Source: Aphis gossypii
Lineage: Eukaryota > Arthropoda > Insecta > Hemiptera > Aphididae
Direction: 5' to 3'
DNA length: 64,000 nucleotides
Assembly (NCBI RefSeq): GCF_020184175.1
Contig: NC_065532.1
Span: 32,364,001-32,428,000 of the forward strand
The position numbers and the translations under genes are program-made. Positions 28,213 through 41,230 of the stretch are shown one piece after another. The notes beneath the pieces are model-generated. The model was not told where the DNA came from. It saw nothing but the letters and a program-made list of their open reading frames with translations, and made no database searches. How positions within the stretch are numbered: position 1 is the first letter of the stretch; each line of letters starts with the position of its first letter.

Positions 28213-31200
28213 CTGAAACCGGAAAGTAATATTAATGCCATTTTTCGACTATACATTTATGATTTATCCAATTAGCATTATCCGGAAGACGCCGTGAGAT
28301 AATTGATCGTATTATGAACGTATAACATATTTATTTTGAGAATTATTAAACAGGTATTACTTATAACATTAGGCATAGTATAATATGAGCCTTAAGTATG
28401 TGATGTCGTCGTTAATTGTACATAATATAGAAATAAAATATCATATCAAACTGGTGCACATTCAAATTTTTAAGTATAGGCCGATTGATGTATTATATTT
28501 TATTTATTTTATGTACTGCACGTCTATACTAAGCCCAATAGGGCGTATATATTATAAATTAATTAATTAATTAATTAATAGCACGCGTGTCGATATTAAA
28601 CTATTATATATTTTTCGAATGTCATTTTTTTTTTTTTTTTTTTGATGGTTTGTATTTATTTATTTTGACTGCATTCTTGATTAGATATCTTTTAAAAAGA
28701 AATTAAAATTACAAATAATTGGTGATAAGACAACTTCTTTATATTGGAATAAAACTATATGCTAGTCATCGTAAGTTTTATCAAACTCAGTCTTTATATT
28801 TTATAATCTGGATGCGATTTACCTATTTCGTTATTCACTGAACCGAGGTTAACGTGACAATAAAAATATCAATAGGTATTACTAAAAAAAATATTTTGAG
28901 AATTTTCTGTGGAAAAAAATAGGGAAAGGTATTATAATGTATATTGTATGTGCGACGTGTTTTTACAGATGTGTAACATCGATGATTTATGTTATAAACA
29001 TGACGAGGACGTTTGGGTAAAAAGTGCATACACGCGTATATAACTATATTTAACAAGATGCAACAGCTGCAGTGCCAGAAAGTATTATAATAACTGTATA
29101 CATTAAATTATAGTCAGAAACTCACACGTGTGCATTCGTATAAAATTATTTCATTGTAATTTGCATAAGACACAAAATGGGCTGTATTCATTAAATAGTA
29201 AGTGATATTTATAGATGTAAACGCTTATCAAAATCATGGGACTTTGGGTTGAACAGATTTTAATTTTTATAACAAATTTTGATTTATTAATAATATATAG
29301 GTATATGTTTTAGTTTTAATAAAAGCAATTTTTATATTTCAAAAATTTTATATGATACCAGAAAAAAATTAAACACAAAAATACTAATTTTAAGGTCATT
29401 GATATTTCAGTTGGAAAAATTAATCGTTAAAATTTGCTTCAAATATAGTAAACTTGTCATATACTCATTTATCCATTTTCAAAACTAAAGAGATTTGATA
29501 ACGATCTTTTCTAATAAAAATATCAATTTTTTTTTTCCATCGATTCGATATATTTAGTAATGCATTAATAAATCTTAAAACATATTTGAAATTTTTTTTT
29601 TTAATAAAGGTATAATAATCAATCAAAAGTATACTTCATAAAATAAAATATGTATTCGCATGTCTTATCGCATTACTAACTTAGTTGGGGTACGATGGAC
29701 AAAACGTAGGTACACGATTTTTACTTTTTAGTGAAAAATGTTGCTCTGTAGTCTATAGTCGATGACATGTGCGTGTCTCATATAATTTTACATTAGAGTC
29801 CACACACTAATGATCGCTTATTATTACACCTAAAATTATATGAATGCAAGATACGCACGCACATGCTTTAAAAATTGAAAGTTTCGAATTTTTGATGCAT
29901 AGGCAATTTTATACTCAAAAATGTTAGTTAAAAGTGAACGAAAACGGATAGATATTGAAAAATGCTAATATGCGCAGTCACTTTCTGATGTATAGTCATG
30001 ATTTAGACTGTTTTTATTCAAAATTATAAGTAGAACAATCTTCTGTAGAATGACTAATAGCCCATTTTGAAAATTTTTTAACGTAAATAGTTGAAGTTTA
30101 AAGTCATAGAATTTTTCATTTGAATTATTTGAGTTGTTTAAAAAATCAGCCTTTAATTTATACGGGTATGTACGAATTTTAGAATGTACTCGTCTTTTCA
30201 GAAAATACAAATTTCAAATATTTTATTAGCTCATTATTTCAGAAAGTGACTACGTAATTTTCAACTAACAATTTATATTAAATTTGTATAACTATGTGTA
30301 TATATTGCAAATAAAGTTCCTTATTAATTATTAGGTATCTCAGTTTATCGCACACTGACAAGTCATAAAAAAACTTAGTCATTGGAATTATAATGTAGGT
30401 ATACTTTTCTTATTAAAATAAAGCGTTTAATGAAGTCCCCAAACCCAGTAGCATAAAAATTGCCATCCGATTGCTATCCGGTTTTTTTTATATATTGTAA
30501 TATAAATATGTTAAAACTATTTGTTTCTTGTGGTATTTTTTTTTTTTTTTTTAAGCAATTTATAACTTAAGTGATTTTTCCAACCAGCGTAAAATCTCCT
30601 TGTATACTAACGTTATAAATTTTCCAAAAAAACAATCTAAACACATTTAATAAAACACACACATATGTACACACACAAAAGTAATTCCTATAATTTGGTT
30701 AAAAAAAGTAAAACTTGCCTTGTTCATATGGAAATAATGCATAATGCATAATATTACCATATTTTTTTAACTACCTAATAAAACACAATAGTAAATCGAT
30801 AAAACTACAAAAGTCTTATCCACTTTACTATTCGTTCTTATATAATGTAATTGATTTTAAATATTTTAACCAACTGATTAAAATAATAAGTGCTCGCTAG
30901 GAATGCATTATACGTATCACGCAAAGATAAATCGTGCCCGCGAGGAACGAAAGAATAACCTATGCACAACGCATTAAAAATTGACACGTTGGGTGGGACC
31001 TCGTGTGTTATAGTTTCGAAAACGATTGTCAATAGCGTTGTAAAAAACAAGTATATTTTGTTTTCGTTTTTTACAACACTTTTGACAAAGCTTTCGTAAT
31101 GTATAATAATATGTACCTACGTCTTACCACTATAATCTATTTTAGTCTTATACATTCCTGTATCTTGGAAAAACAAAATCGTGGGTTACGCCCTCTCGCC

Positions 31201-34200
31201 CGTACAAATGCATTTCGATAACAGTTTTATTAATATAACAATTATACTAGTAATAATAATAATAATAATAATAATATAGTGTACGACAAGGTCGTCGTCA
31301 GTTAATACCATTCTGTCCGGTTTGACGCCCAAATCGGTCACTTTTCCCGCAGAACCTCGACGCAGGTATTCGGTCCGGACCGTGAACGCCCTGACACCCG
31401 AAAGGTACGTGACAATCAGCGCCGCGGCGCCGCCGCCGCACTCGGCCCGGACAAGCGCCACATAGAGAACGTCGCGCTTTGTACATCCTGCCGCGATCGC
31501 CTTGGGCAACACCACTCGCGATCCCTTTGATTCGACTACGTCGTACGCTATCACTGCGCGGTTGGCCGCGTCTGACACGTACACGTAACACTTGCCGTTC
31601 GTCTCGTCGTAGTCCACAACCAAACTCTGGAGACGACTCATCGGCGTCGTCAAGCACGTCAAGTCGATTTTTTTGAAAAGCTGTAAACACCGATCATAAT
31701 AATATAATAATATAAGCATATTTTATTATTATGTAATAGCAGCGGAGTATTTGATATTTATTTTTTATCGTTTGCCGGTCGGGGGTGTAAACATAAGAAA
31801 TAATTTTGCGAGCCCCTATTTATAAATGGTGAAGAGTAAACGCGAACGATTACCGTCGTCATGTATAAATTACTGTTAATCAAGTGTAAAAGTAAATCCG
31901 CCCGGGTAAAATCACTGGTATAATAAATCAACCGAACAAATTTGAAATTACTGCTGTAAAAATAATCTGAAACTATTTTATGTGTATCATACATTTTGAT
32001 TTGTATTATTTACTTTATTTATATCGTACTAACAAAATATTTTCTCCAAAAGTGTTTTCATTTAATTTTTATTATTCTATCTTCCTATAAAAGTTCAATT
32101 AAATATAAAATAATACTTAAAATTTTCGACTTGGCTTCAAAGATACACCACTGGTGTTATTGTGTTAATGAGTTTGGCATAAAAAAAATAGATTAATTAA
32201 TTAATTTGTATTCAAATAGAGATAGGTACAATCGATACAATATTTAAATAAGTATTTTAGAAGTATCTGTTTCAATGAATATATCTGAAAATAATCATAA
32301 AGGTTTATGGTTTATTTACTTCATTCTAGAATAGATTCACAAATGATTCACCAAGCATGTTCACCCCTTTTTCTTAAATAATTCATTTATTCATAATCTA
32401 ATTTTTGAAATTGTATACTCAAAGATCATGTTTTTTAAATGTTTGAGATTTTCTGTACTATTTAAGAAGTGTCCTAAAGAAAAATTAATCCCTGTTTTTT
32501 TTTAAATGGCAACCTCCCTCCTCTTTTTCCTAATAAATTATTTATTAACTTTTTAAAAATTTTAATGTATCGGAATTAAAATTTGAATGAGTTATTAAAC
32601 ATTATGTACGCAACTGTCCATTAATAATAGGTACATATGATACTAGATTAAGAAGATTTGGTGATATGAAAATTAGGCATTAGTAATAAATCATATCAAT
32701 ATTAATTTATAACTTGTAAAAAAGTTCCGAGCATAATCAATACTAGACCCATTATATATCGATTTTATATTTTTTTATTTTAACCATTTTTAAGGAATTT
32801 ATTCTTTTTAAAAATATTTTAATAACTGATAAACTATTGGATTACATTCTTTATTAGATACATCAATATTTTCAAAACAATTACCTAATAAATAATTTAC
32901 AGTAAAAAGAGGGATTTTTATATTTTGAAAAGTTGAAGTTTGTACTGCTATAAAGTACTTCTTAAGTAAAAAAAAGTCTTAGGAATATAAAATAATAAAT
33001 AGTCTAAGGGTATATTTAAAAATTAAAAACATCAAAATTTGAAAAAAAAATAATTGAGGCGAGTAATCTTGATGAATCATCCTGTATAGGTTATGGATTT
33101 ATAATATATAATCAGATAAAACTTAAAGAATACTTTAGAAAATGATAATCTGGCAATTTCTTCCGTAAGCTCATTATAAAAAACAGAGTTTGGTTCTAAG
33201 AACCGAAATTTAAGTATTATTTTATTCAACAATAAATTATGAATTTATTATATAGTTTGATATGAAAGTGAGCATTTATAAAATACTAAAGTTATCTTAA
33301 GTTATCTTTACCATGTATGAAATAAATAAATTACACATTTTAGTTTAAAAATAGACGATTGTTGGTGTAAAATAATAGGTAATTATTTAGCATTTAAATT
33401 GTGTAGTTGATATTTTAGAAAACTATTAATATGCCGTCAAAGGTTATGTTTCTATACAATTATAGCGCTAACCTAAACTTTACCTTATTACGAAGCGTAT
33501 ATTATAGTCGTCGCGTCCGCTATGTAACTCTGTTTTATAGGTACGTGGCTGATATAACTATACATTATCAGCTACATGCGTGTCAGAAACATCGATTTCA
33601 GTTTGTTGGACATCGCCGACGCCTGAAATATATCGATTCTTTATCGACCTACTTTCACTGCATATTATATGGCCTCGTCGCCATCGTCGTATAGATCGCG
33701 TATACGATGTATATGGGCGTGTATGATGACGCGTGTTTTGGACAAATGTTATTCCAAAAATGAGACGGGCAAACAAAAATTAAAATTCGCTAATAGTAAT
33801 AATAATATCATTATAAGTGTTTACCCGCAGGCCTATTTTGCTGACCTGCCTATAACGTTTTACGTTTAACCTCGTTGCACGTTTTCTCAACTACGCCATG
33901 ATTTCGAAAAAGTTGATTGAGTCCAAAACACGATTTGCGTTTAAAAAAACTGGAAGAAATAGGCGATGTCAGTTAAAATTTAAAATACATCACGTGTCTT
34001 CGGACGATTGCACGATTGCACGACGGTTTTATAAAAATATCGCTACTGAGTGAGGCGAGTATTTTTTTTTTTAATAATCATTTAACGCTAATGTATTAAC
34101 ACGTAACTATATTATTCACATATTATAATAAAACAGATAATTATTTTGGCTCAGAGGCATGGATCCGGTGGTTGAAGTGTATTCAGTAGAAAAGTCGACG

Positions 34201-37200
34201 AAGGCGCGCCAGAGGCAAGACAAATTAGCTAGAAAATCACCAGAGCCCGTAAGCTTTATACTTTACATGCAGATAAGTAAAGTTAACAAATCGTTAAAGA
34301 AGGTTGCTTTTATAAAGTATAGGTATATCCACTAAGAAATATATGCATACAGTTTCAGAAAATTCTTAAGTAAACCAATCAAACCAATCAAATATTAATA
34401 AAAGGCATCTCTGTTCAAAGGTGGACGAACAATAACAGTTTGCTTAGTCAGTTATGATAAATAGTAAGGTACTTATTTACATACTTTATTTATTATAGGT
34501 AATCATAACTTTATGCTGCAGTTATATAAATTTAAAAAAGTTTCTTGTGACGGACAATAATTTAACTACGCGTCATCTCGGCATCGTTTCAATATTATAA
34601 AACAAAAATAAAATAAAATTCTATAAAATGCATGAGTATAAATAAAATCTTTTATATTTCTATTTATTTGACATTTAAAAATAATATATGAAAAATTTAA
34701 ACAACAGACATACTCGTAAATAACATTATACAATATGTAAAGCAAAAGATTTTACATTCAAAATGATTTTTGTGTGCTTAGTTATTACTGCAGTTATTAG
34801 TTAGTTCATTAGGTAATAATATTATGACCAATTGAAATGTAAGTAATGTTGTTCTAAAATTTAAAAATAATTGTTATTCTAAAGACAGTAGCTTTCTATA
34901 ATATATTTTTAATTTTTCTGAATACAAAGTATACTAATAATCTCTCGTAAAATTTCAATATCTCAAAATACTTAAATTTCAACTACAAAGCGCAGTACTA
35001 TTCTTCTCATTAAAATTCCCTTCAAATTCAGCATGATTATATAAATTACATTTTAAATATGAGCATAATGTGAATACATTAAAAAAAAAATGTATTGGTG
35101 TAGATATTTTACTATACTATTATGCGAAACTGACGATGAAAGCTTATAGAAAAATAAAAATATCATATTATTTTGGAGACGCGTGTTAAATATTTTGATA
35201 AACTAGGCACATAATGTTAAACTATTTCCTAATTCTATACACCCGCTTTAATAATCACACGGTTACCAAATTTAAGATTATAATTAACAAAATATTATAC
35301 ACAAACGATGTATCAATAACGCGAAATTGGACATCTATTCTGAACATTGCGTAACAGTAATAATCCTGGATATCGTGGTAACGTAAAGCGCTATTTCACC
35401 TATTATGAAATCCTAATAACGACTGTCAAAAGGATACATATTATGCACCTGCGTTATTGCTCATACGTGGAACTACGCTGATCCAATAACCAGAGATCAA
35501 ACGCGCTATAATAATAATACGAGAGACGAGACTCACTCAAAGACAATCGTCCCGATCGGTCCGTCATATGAATATAATATTATATTATCGACCGAACCCA
35601 TTATTATAAATTATAATATATAATGTGTTATTATTATGGGTAGGTTCCTATATAGATTTGTGCATGTGAGCGTTTACCTAGTACCTACCTACAATGTGTC
35701 TCTTGCGGTCGAGAATGAGAGAAAAAAAATAATATAAGTTATTAAACTACATGGAACGTTGCACAACTCCCGTTGACGTTCACGCCCGGCGACGAGATCA
35801 GCTATGCGTATGACTTAACGAGCTGCAGCAGTTATACGATTACCCAAACTACTATATATGCCCATATAGTCGCCGCTCGAACGAAAATCGAATTTCTACA
35901 TTTTAGTTCATTAATCATTTACTATGTACCTACTACATACCACTCTATATACGGGGTGATCCATATTTACATAGGTATAACAATTGTTTTGGGTAAATTT
36001 TTGTGTTTTTAATATACATAAAGTTTGTACATTTAGGTGCAAGTAATCCTGAAAAAGTTATGTGGTAAGTATATTATTTCGCTCATTTAATATTTCAAAT
36101 ATTCATTAATGGAAACAATTTATTCAACATTTATTATATTATCTATTTACCTATATATCCATACAAATGTTTAGAAAAGAATATTCGGCTTCGGATTATA
36201 ACATTAAAAATAATACAGATACATGAACATAATAAAAATATAACCACTATAATCAAAGCATATTTTTCATGTAAAAATATAGTGTTATAAATACTACAAA
36301 CTATATAGAACGTGAACAATTATTATTATAATATTGTAGCCGTATAAGTGGATCACCCTATATATTATACCGAAATGTACGTATTACCGCAGTGATATCG
36401 TTATTCCACATCACATCTGCACCCCGATGCGGTTTATAAATTGTAATTAACGTTATAAAATATTTTCAAGTTCGATCGATACATGTTGAATCGGTGGGGA
36501 ATCGCGAATAGTAATTATTAGTCCTACAAAACGAATCCTATAGAACTCTTATTAGCACTCTCTAGTTATATATAAATATAGGTATAAAACACCCGGCGCT
36601 CTAATGCTTTATTAATAATCATATATATTGAAGTATATAATATATAGTATATAGTATATACCTATTTACAATAACTTACTTATTTAACTAAATGTGGGAT
36701 GTAGTCCGTGTATACCTATGATGTGACTATATAACTATAATATTATATACTGCTGAGTGGATGATAGGTACTTTTATTGTTGTCCTAACTATTATAAAAG
36801 TTATCAGTATTTGTTCATAATATTTTTGATATTTTCAAAAATATTGTCTGGATTTCAATGATTGAATCACTCTGTATATTATACTTCGTCTCTTTCTCAT
36901 AATTTTGTCCAATAGGATGGATAATAACAACTAAAACACCTAAATCAAAGGGTATGCTGCCAAAAAATCGATTTTTTTCTATATACCTACCTAATATATT
37001 ATATATAATATTATACTCGTACATCAAATAAACTTATAATAATAATAATAAACTTACTAATCTTAGCATGGGATAATATTTTATAATAATGACACTGTTT
37101 TCAGTAGGTATAATTAATATTATAATAGATAATTGACGTTTTCAATACCTGTAGTAGTGTAGTATTACTTATACTATATTTTGTATGAAAAATAATTGTA

Positions 37201-38353
37201 TTTTATCAGTCCATTCGTTTTGCGATTGTATCACGTGAAATTACACGCGAAAGCTGTCCTTTTATAGTAATTATTGTCCTTTTATAGTTATTATTATTAT
37301 GTAACGAACAGGTAATAAAATGCTAATTCAACTACAAATGCCAGACACGGCTCAAGGGTGACTTGTTCAAAAGTAAAATGAGTGAAATGAGTTTAAGTTT
37401 TTATATTATGGAGGTTGTTTCTGAATGTTTAAACAGTGAAAACGGTTACCTTACGCGTGTTCAAGTCAAACGCCCATACGATTGGCGGTCCCGTTCTCAG
37501 CGGTTCAGCGTCGTTGTCCATTGTCTGTACAATACCCGTGTCTAGGACCCACAGCACCTCTTGCGTATCCAAGTACAAGTCGACGGCGTTTTGCACCTCA
37601 CCCGACTTACCCTGTTCTTGGATAGATAAGCAGGGGTAAGGTGTCAATACTGCCTCATCACACACGTCATCAGTAAACAGGCAAGTCGTGGCCACAGTGG
37701 CTGGCACGCCGGATCGTAACCTGAAATAACGAAAATAGAGCATAAAATCGGTGAAGTTTTGACTGAGTGGTACAAATGATTATGTCATTAATTTTTATTT
37801 TAATCCTTTGGAAATTGTGTGAAATTAATCATTTGCGCAAACTTATTTTGTCTTGTTCCTTATTATTATTTTAGTATTTAATTTATACAAGTAGAATTAA
37901 GCAACACTATGTAGGTGTTTTTAAAATTAAATGGAAACTAAAATAATTCGACCACAAAGTCGGTAAATTGTAGATAATCGTATTATTTTTTTCTTGATTT
38001 AGGGCCAGGGTTCGTTCGGTTCGGTCCGACATACGTATAGAAGCGTTGTATAATAACCTAGGGTACGCCAAGTACAAGTCATTTCCACATATCTGAGCTC
38101 TGAGTGCGATGTTGTTTCTCGGCACATAACGACCATCATCTCTGAGTAACGCATCCACCGTGTCGCATTCGAACCGGTACTGGGCGCCAGTCCACGTTAA
38201 CCCTTTGCCGCTTCCGAAGGTTGCTTTTCGACGCGATCGACCGGAACTTTGTCGTTGAGCGTTGCACGTGAACGTCGTCATTTGATGCAGTGCCAGCAGA
38301 ACAGTAACCATTAGCGTCGACGGGTTCACAGATATCATGACGATAACCGACAT
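27943..38353 (-). CDS. Gene B: yellow/MRJP-family secreted protein, 402 aa, four exons (yellow-g-like, tentative)
   Basis: Exons on the minus strand, in coding order: 38353-38058, 37720-37450, 31680-31309, 28212-27943. They join in frame to 402 codons plus stop. The N-terminus (MSVIVMISVNPSTLMVTVLL...) is hydrophobic and reads as a signal peptide. Landmarks: RYVPRNNIALRAQ (about residues 75-88), TPYPC (about 125), LWVLDTG (155-161), YVSDAANRAV (223-232), VVLPKAI (about 245-251), VILGTD (314-319) and LESNFPDF (375-382). Family members are extracellular, of normal length near 400 aa. Protein and gene structure match gene C closely, with which it is head to head. The ATG at 38353 lies five bases after a perfect acceptor (ttctttgcag), so an upstream non-coding exon is likely. 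The yellow-g/g2 assignment rests on memory of the VVLPKA...RDVLY...ESNF pattern and is not certain. Confidence 0.9.
28557..28579. repeat. (AATT)n microsatellite
   Basis: Nearly six tandem AATT units in gene B intron 3. Confidence 0.9.
29973..30254. mobile_element. Inverted-repeat element in gene B intron 3
   Basis: CG.AGTCACTTTCTGA at 29973-29988 is repeated in inverse at 30239-30254 with one mismatch in 16. The 282-bp interval could be a MITE or the core of a larger repeat. A minus-strand 81-codon ORF fills most of it but is Lys/Asn/Leu-rich, as expected of AT-rich DNA. Confidence 0.4.
31251..31275. repeat. (TAA)8 microsatellite
   Basis: A perfect trinucleotide run in gene B intron 3, about 33 bases from exon 3. 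Confidence 0.9.
31309..31680 (-). CDS. Gene B, third exon
   Basis: Acceptor gtgtttacag and donor gtatta flank 124 codons, phase 0 at both ends. Key segments are KIDLTCL, LVVDYDE, YVYVSDAANRAVIAYDV, VVLPKAIAAGC, RDVLYVALV and TEYLRRG. The exon ends at ...GVKPDRM, and gene C runs straight through this point without an intron. Confidence 0.92.
32343..33088. mobile_element. TIR element in gene B intron 2
   Basis: Inverted repeats at 32343-32367 and 33056-33080 match at 18 of 25 positions (ATGATTCA.CAAG core). The right end continues into CCTGTATA, the inverse of TATACAGG. The left repeat shares its core with the element next to gene A. About 745 bp with no transposase ORF. Confidence 0.45.
34159..34248 (+). 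CDS. Candidate unassigned coding exon, antisense within gene B intron 2
   Basis: The ATG at 34159 (context GGCATGG) opens 30 codons, MDPVVEVYSVEKSTKARQRQ followed by a DKLARKSPEP tail, and then a donor-like GTAAGC at 34249. The composition is charged and balanced, unlike the Ile/Tyr/Asn-rich chance ORFs around it. A possible acceptor (ttttggctcag) lies just upstream, so it could be a first or an internal exon. I do not recognise the protein and found no partner exon. It may be chance. Confidence 0.3.
35950..36362. mobile_element. Candidate MITE with TACAGGGTGATCCA-type termini
   Basis: Left TACGGGGTGATCCA and right (inverted) TATAGGGTGATCCA each differ by one base from a TACAGGGTGATCCA consensus. 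Both are flanked by TA. About 413 bp, non-coding, inside gene B intron 2. Its ends match the first nine bases of the element at 12838. Confidence 0.6.
37255..37294. repeat. 20-bp tandem duplication
   Basis: Two head-to-tail copies of TGTCCTTTTATAGT.ATTAT differ at one base; they lie in gene B intron 2, about 155 bases from exon 2. Confidence 0.8.
37450..37720 (-). CDS. Gene B, second exon
   Basis: Acceptor gttatttcag and donor gtaacc flank it. One base completes the Arg codon, then 90 codons run from LRSGVPATVATT to DLNTRK. It contains the cysteines of TTC...DDVC and PYPC and the family motif NAVDLYLD...LWVLDTG. It ends in phase 0 at the K|V intron position shared with gene C. Confidence 0.92.
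38058..38353 (-). CDS. Gene B, first coding exon
   Basis: It starts at the ATG at 38353-38351 and ends with AG of a split AGG codon before donor gttatt. It encodes the signal peptide, a basic linker (QSSGRSRRKATFGSGKG) and the first propeller strands (YRFEC, YVPRNNIALRAQICGNDLYL). Its last 50 or so residues align without gaps to gene C. An alternative ATG at 38380 lies inside the acceptor tract and is rejected. Confidence 0.88.
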
Positions 38354-40940
38354 TTTATCTGCAAAGAAAAAATTATGCATTTGAAAACAGACATCGTGTA
38401 AAAATAATATGTGAGTATATGACGATGGCTCTCTTAAATATCAGAAAAATCGATAATATGTTTCTTAATCTAATCATTCTTTCGAACTAACAACCAAATT
38501 ATTAAAACTTAAGAAAAGATATTTTATGATCGGATTAGAAATTAGGTTAAGCTAAACATCGAGTATTAAAAAATCGATCTCGTGAGCTATTATTTAGGCG
38601 TTAATAGTAAACTAGTGTTATGTGAGAATAGTACCGAATTATATGTGTGTAGCGACTAGTGATAAGGGTATTTTTCTGATAAGAATCCAACAATTGTCTA
38701 CTGGTTTTCGAGTTGCAAGCGAGTGCTTTTATGAACGATATCGTATTTATAATTCTTACGATTTATCCAAGTACGTGTTCCCTTCGTTTCCGTATACTTA
38801 TTATTATCGATGAGCACATAGCATTTTTTTTTATTTATTTGGTTGGCCTTCATCGTGGTAAAACTGAAAATTATACATAAAAAAAAAGAACTACATGTTT
38901 TTCGTATACAAATCCACAATTTTCCAGGTGACCTTGTGGTTAGTGGCCTTTGTCCAAGCACGCGAATGTATTAAACAGTTTATCGGTTTCAACTCGTACG
39001 AAAATAATTTTTTATTCGCTTCTTGGCCATGTTGTTACTTTTTGGGGACTCGAATTGAATGTAAAAAAATGGAAAATATACACACATTTCTATAAACAAG
39101 TTAAAAAAATATTCTATATTCAAATACCTATACTAATTTATAAATTTAAACATAACGATTTAATAGTAAATTATTTAACCATCATTACCTATAGATAATA
39201 AAGTATAGAAATTATTTTGTATACTTGTATTAGCAAAACACATTCTAATAATTATTAAATATTTAAAAACAAATGTTATTTGCACAATGCACCTTAAAAT
39301 ATTTAAGAAACTCAATTTAATTATTGTGTATAGTATCTATAATCTATGTATATAAACTTGTGTAAGAATGTAGGATAATATTATACGAGATACATTTGAA
39401 CACTGATCTGGATCTGGACCTTAAATTAATTATATTTATTTAAAAAATATTTAAAATAATATTCGATGTATTGGTCACATATTCTATGACCTATATACAT
39501 ACATGTATGTAGGTACTCTATGTAATACTGTCATCGGCGTTTTTATTTTTTTATTTATGTCATGTCGTATTTGGAAAAAGTTGTGTCTATACATTCTATA
39601 ATATTGTTAAAACACAAACGGTTATCACAAATGGGCGAAATTAGCTAGCGGGTAATTCTTCGAAGGTTAAGCTTTCAGGGAAATATACGCGTGCATATAT
39701 TATGTTGTAGGTGGGTCTCTCGATGTTTAAATTATTTAAAATATATCTAGACAATCAATTAATATAATAAGTATATTGTATAATTGTATATGTGTAATAA
39801 ATACGAGTAATGTAATAATGTTTCCTTTTCACGATTGAATAATAACCAATTACCGGATTGGATTATAATAAATGTTAAATTCCATTGCCTCGATGTCGTT
39901 TAGTATATTTTAATTGATTATTTATGTTGTTATAATAGAATGCGAGTGATATGGTGTACAATTACGCAGTTCACCGGAATGTCGAGAAGAAAAAACTACA
40001 CTAGTGATAATACATCATACATGGTCACGAATATGGAAATGCCCATGTCAAGTACGATAGGTGTATATATGTTATTATACATTGTATTGAGTGTATAGGT
40101 TAGTAATTAATATTTGGTATTTTCATAGTTTAAAATTATAATATACGATAACATTTACTTATACTTAAGGTCACTATACCACCGATATTAAAAACCTATA
40201 CAAATAAATTTTGTTAGTTAGTTTATTATTTATTTATTCACAAGTTGTTCAATTATAATAATATTATTGTCATAGTGCCTACTGCCGATAAAGGTTATAG
40301 GTTACGGAATATGGGTTTACCCAATACTATATAACTTAGGTCAGTTAAGGTGACACTTCACAGGAAGGAAGCGAAAGTTCTCATTTCTAATCCAAAATGA
40401 TCTTTATTCACATTTGAACGAATGTCCGGGTGTTAGGTAATCATATAGCTAGAAATGCAAAACCGGTTTTTTAAACGGTAACCGTGTACATATTGGGGTG
40501 TTAGTTCACGTGATGAATCTACGTTTTATGACGACTGTCGACTACTGTACGACAAAATATAAAGTGGCTGAACAGCGAATGATATATTACGTATTTTTAT
40601 TCTTAGATTTACTAGAAAATAATTTGAGTGAAAATATAATAATTAATAATACAATATTATTACTGTAATATAATTTTTATAGATAAATAAAAATATAGGG
40701 ATATTTATTAGATACTTAGGTATTTTGAAGTTGTAGTAGCAACTTTAAAATTTAATATACTTTAGAAGTCCGTAATTTAATAACAGTATGGTAATATCTG
40801 TAAGGTAATTTATAATTTTTATTTTAAAACATAAATATTAAATATAATTAATTAATTCTTACTATACAATATATACATTGTATGCATATACTATGTAAAC
40901 TTATACAAATATAGTACATTAATAGTTTAACTCTCTCAAC

Positions 40941-40963
40941 TGTTATGTAATTGTTACATAACA
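40941..40963. repeat. Palindrome TGTTATGTAA / TTACATAACA
   Basis: Perfect 10-bp arms around TTG in the B-C spacer. Confidence 0.8.
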
Positions 40964-41214
40964 ATATGATGTACCTATACTAAATTTTTGAAGATTCATT
41001 TTTCAACTTTTACCTATTTTTGATACATTAAAAAAAAATATATATAAATTTAAAAATATAAATCTAATGTACACGTTTTACATAAAAAATATAAAAAGAT
41101 ATACATGAATACGTAAAAAAGAGCTAAATATTTAAACACGCAAAAAATATTTTTATTAATTCCTAATATTATGAAACAAATTATAAACAAAAAGAGTGCG
41201 CACGAGAGAGAAAT

Positions 41215-41230
41215 AGGGGAAGCTTCCCCT
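41215..41230. repeat. 16-bp perfect palindrome AGGGGAAGCTTCCCCT
   Basis: A GC-rich self-complementary site in AT-rich DNA of the B-C spacer. Confidence 0.8.

Larger units (their letters stand above)
28213..31308 (-). other. Gene B intron 3
   Basis: About 3.1 kb, GT-AG, phase 0, AT-rich. It contains a (TAA)8 microsatellite just inside the donor side, an (AATT)n run, a poly(T) tract near 28627, and an inverted-repeat element at 29973-30254. No coding exon was recognised in it. Confidence 0.75.
31681..37449 (-). other. Gene B intron 2
   Basis: About 5.8 kb, GT-AG, phase 0. It holds two TIR-type elements (about 32343-33088 and 35950-36362), a lone similar end near 36865, a 20-bp tandem duplication at 37255-37294, and an exon-like ORF on the opposite strand at 34159-34248. 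Confidence 0.75.
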
